Source: Pseudomonas sp. GM80 (GTDB taxonomy: Bacteria; Pseudomonadota; Gammaproteobacteria; Pseudomonadales; Pseudomonadaceae). Taken from it: DNA of 64,000 bases. Of the stretch, positions 63,378 to 64,000 are shown piece by piece. The DNA lies in assembly GCF_000282515.1 (NCBI RefSeq), contig NZ_AKJD01000042.1, positions 124,001 through 188,000 on the forward strand, in the 5' to 3' direction. Position numbers and translations under genes: made by a program. Each line of letters starts with the position of its first letter. Positions within the stretch are counted from its first letter, which is position 1. A model generated the notes under the pieces. The model was given only the letters and a program-made list of their open reading frames with translations. It had not been told where the DNA came from and did no database searches.

Positions 63378-64000
63378 ATGCGAGTTCTTCATTTTTTCAA
63401 AACGTACCTGCCGGATTCGGTCGGCGGCATCGAACAAGTGATCTTCCAACTCTGCGAAAGCGGCGCCCAGCACGGCATCGACGGTCAGGTTCTGACCCTC
63501 AGCGCCGACCCGACACCGCCGGTGGTGCAACTCGGCCAACACGAAGTGCACCGCGCCAGACTCGACATTCAATTCGCCTCCACCGGTTTTTCCTGGAGCG
63601 TGTTCAAACAGTTTCGCGAACTGGCGGCCGAGGCCGACGTGATCAACTACCACTTCCCGTGGCCGTTCATGGACCTGGTGCATTTCGCCAGCGCCCTGAA
63701 CAAACCGAGCGTGGTCACTTACCACTCGGACATCATCCGTCAGAAGCACCTGCTCAAACTCTACCGGCCGCTGATGAACCGCTTTCTCGCCAGCGCCGAC
63801 CGTATCGTCGCCGCTTCGCCGAACTACCTGCACACCAGCGATGTGTTGCAGCAGTTCCAGGACAAGACCCGGGTGATCCCCTACGGCTTGAACAAGGCCG
63901 GTTATCCACAGCCAGACGCGCAGCGCATGAATCGCTGGCGTCAGCAGGTTGGGGATAAGTTTTTCCTGTTCGTCGGAGTGATGCGTTATTACAAAGGCCT
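63378..64000 (+). CDS. wbpZ: Glycosyltransferase WbpZ, 3' end outside window
   Basis: The first 207 codons of a GT-B glycosyltransferase, still open at the window edge. It starts MRVLHFFKTYLPDSVGGIEQ with the N-terminal glycosyltransferase 4 subdomain (INYHFPWPFMDL, SVVTYHSDIIRQK, VIPYGLNKAGYP). In P. aeruginosa WbpZ is one of three D-rhamnosyltransferases, adding the first rhamnose of the chain. GGGAGG lies just before the ATG, overlapping the wbpY end. Confidence 0.88.
   Translation, partial: MRVLHFFKTYLPDSVGGIEQVIFQLCESGAQHGIDGQVLTLSADPTPPVVQLGQHEVHRARLDIQFASTGFSWSVFKQFRELAAEADVINYHFPWPFMDLVHFASALNKPSVVTYHSDIIRQKHLLKLYRPLMNRFLASADRIVAASPNYLHTSDVLQQFQDKTRVIPYGLNKAGYPQPDAQRMNRWRQQVGDKFFLFVGVMRYYKG

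Overview
The window is chromosomal DNA from a Pseudomonas, most likely of the P. fluorescens group. The evidence is the GC-rich coding sequence, the two-subunit pyruvate carboxylase next to a LysR gene, the common-polysaccharide (A-band) O-antigen locus, and at least seven dispersed REP pairs of the GTAGGAGCTGCCGCAGGCTGCGATC type. There is no rRNA, tRNA, CRISPR array, insertion sequence or prophage. Gene density is high and most genes look intact. The first gene (GNAT acetyltransferase) and the last (wbpZ) are cut by the window edges.

Layout. 1-5.8 kb: GNAT acetyltransferase, homocysteine S-methyltransferase, an amino-acid ABC transporter pair (binding protein and permease) and an autotransporter. 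5.9-11.7 kb: central carbon control, with pycB-pycA, a divergent LysR regulator, a tiny PA3496-like gene and a HexR-type regulator with a near-ideal HexR operator in its own promoter. 11.8-22.9 kb: a membrane PAS-GGDEF-EAL protein, uvrD, a Tim44-domain protein, SMI1/KNR4, a CPA2 antiporter, a thioesterase, pdxY and a DUF3301 protein. 23.0-33.3 kb: a zinc-starvation locus. It has two COG0523 GTPases, DUF1826, an amidase, FolE2 (a GTP cyclohydrolase that does not need zinc), a metal ABC importer, a gamma-carbonic anhydrase and an alternative dihydroorotase. Two strong Zur-box palindromes sit at its divergent promoters. 33.4-36.7 kb: DUF3617, cardiolipin synthase and cyclopropane fatty acid synthase.

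36.9-42.9 kb holds the most unusual unit. Four translationally coupled genes on the minus strand encode three different SPFH/band-7 (HflK/HflC-like) membrane proteins and a P1B-type metal ATPase. The ATPase has no N-terminal metal-binding domain, while one SPFH partner starts with a very His-rich cytoplasmic tail (17 His in the first 31 residues). A nested palindrome resembling a Zur box lies just upstream of the first gene. I propose that this is a membrane-microdomain metal transport module, possibly part of the same zinc response.

43.1-49.2 kb: dihydrolipoyl dehydrogenase, a divergent Lrp/LysE pair and an uncharacterised envelope pair (a 712-aa repeat-rich protein and a DUF3142 lipoprotein). 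49.3-64 kb: the common polysaccharide O-antigen locus. It has two divergent operons: a minus-strand modification operon (methyltransferase, acyltransferase, methyltransferase, two glycosyltransferases) and a plus-strand operon, rmd-gmd-wbpW-wzm-wzt-wbpX-wbpY-wbpZ. The second makes GDP-D-rhamnose, polymerises D-rhamnan and exports it by an ABC transporter.
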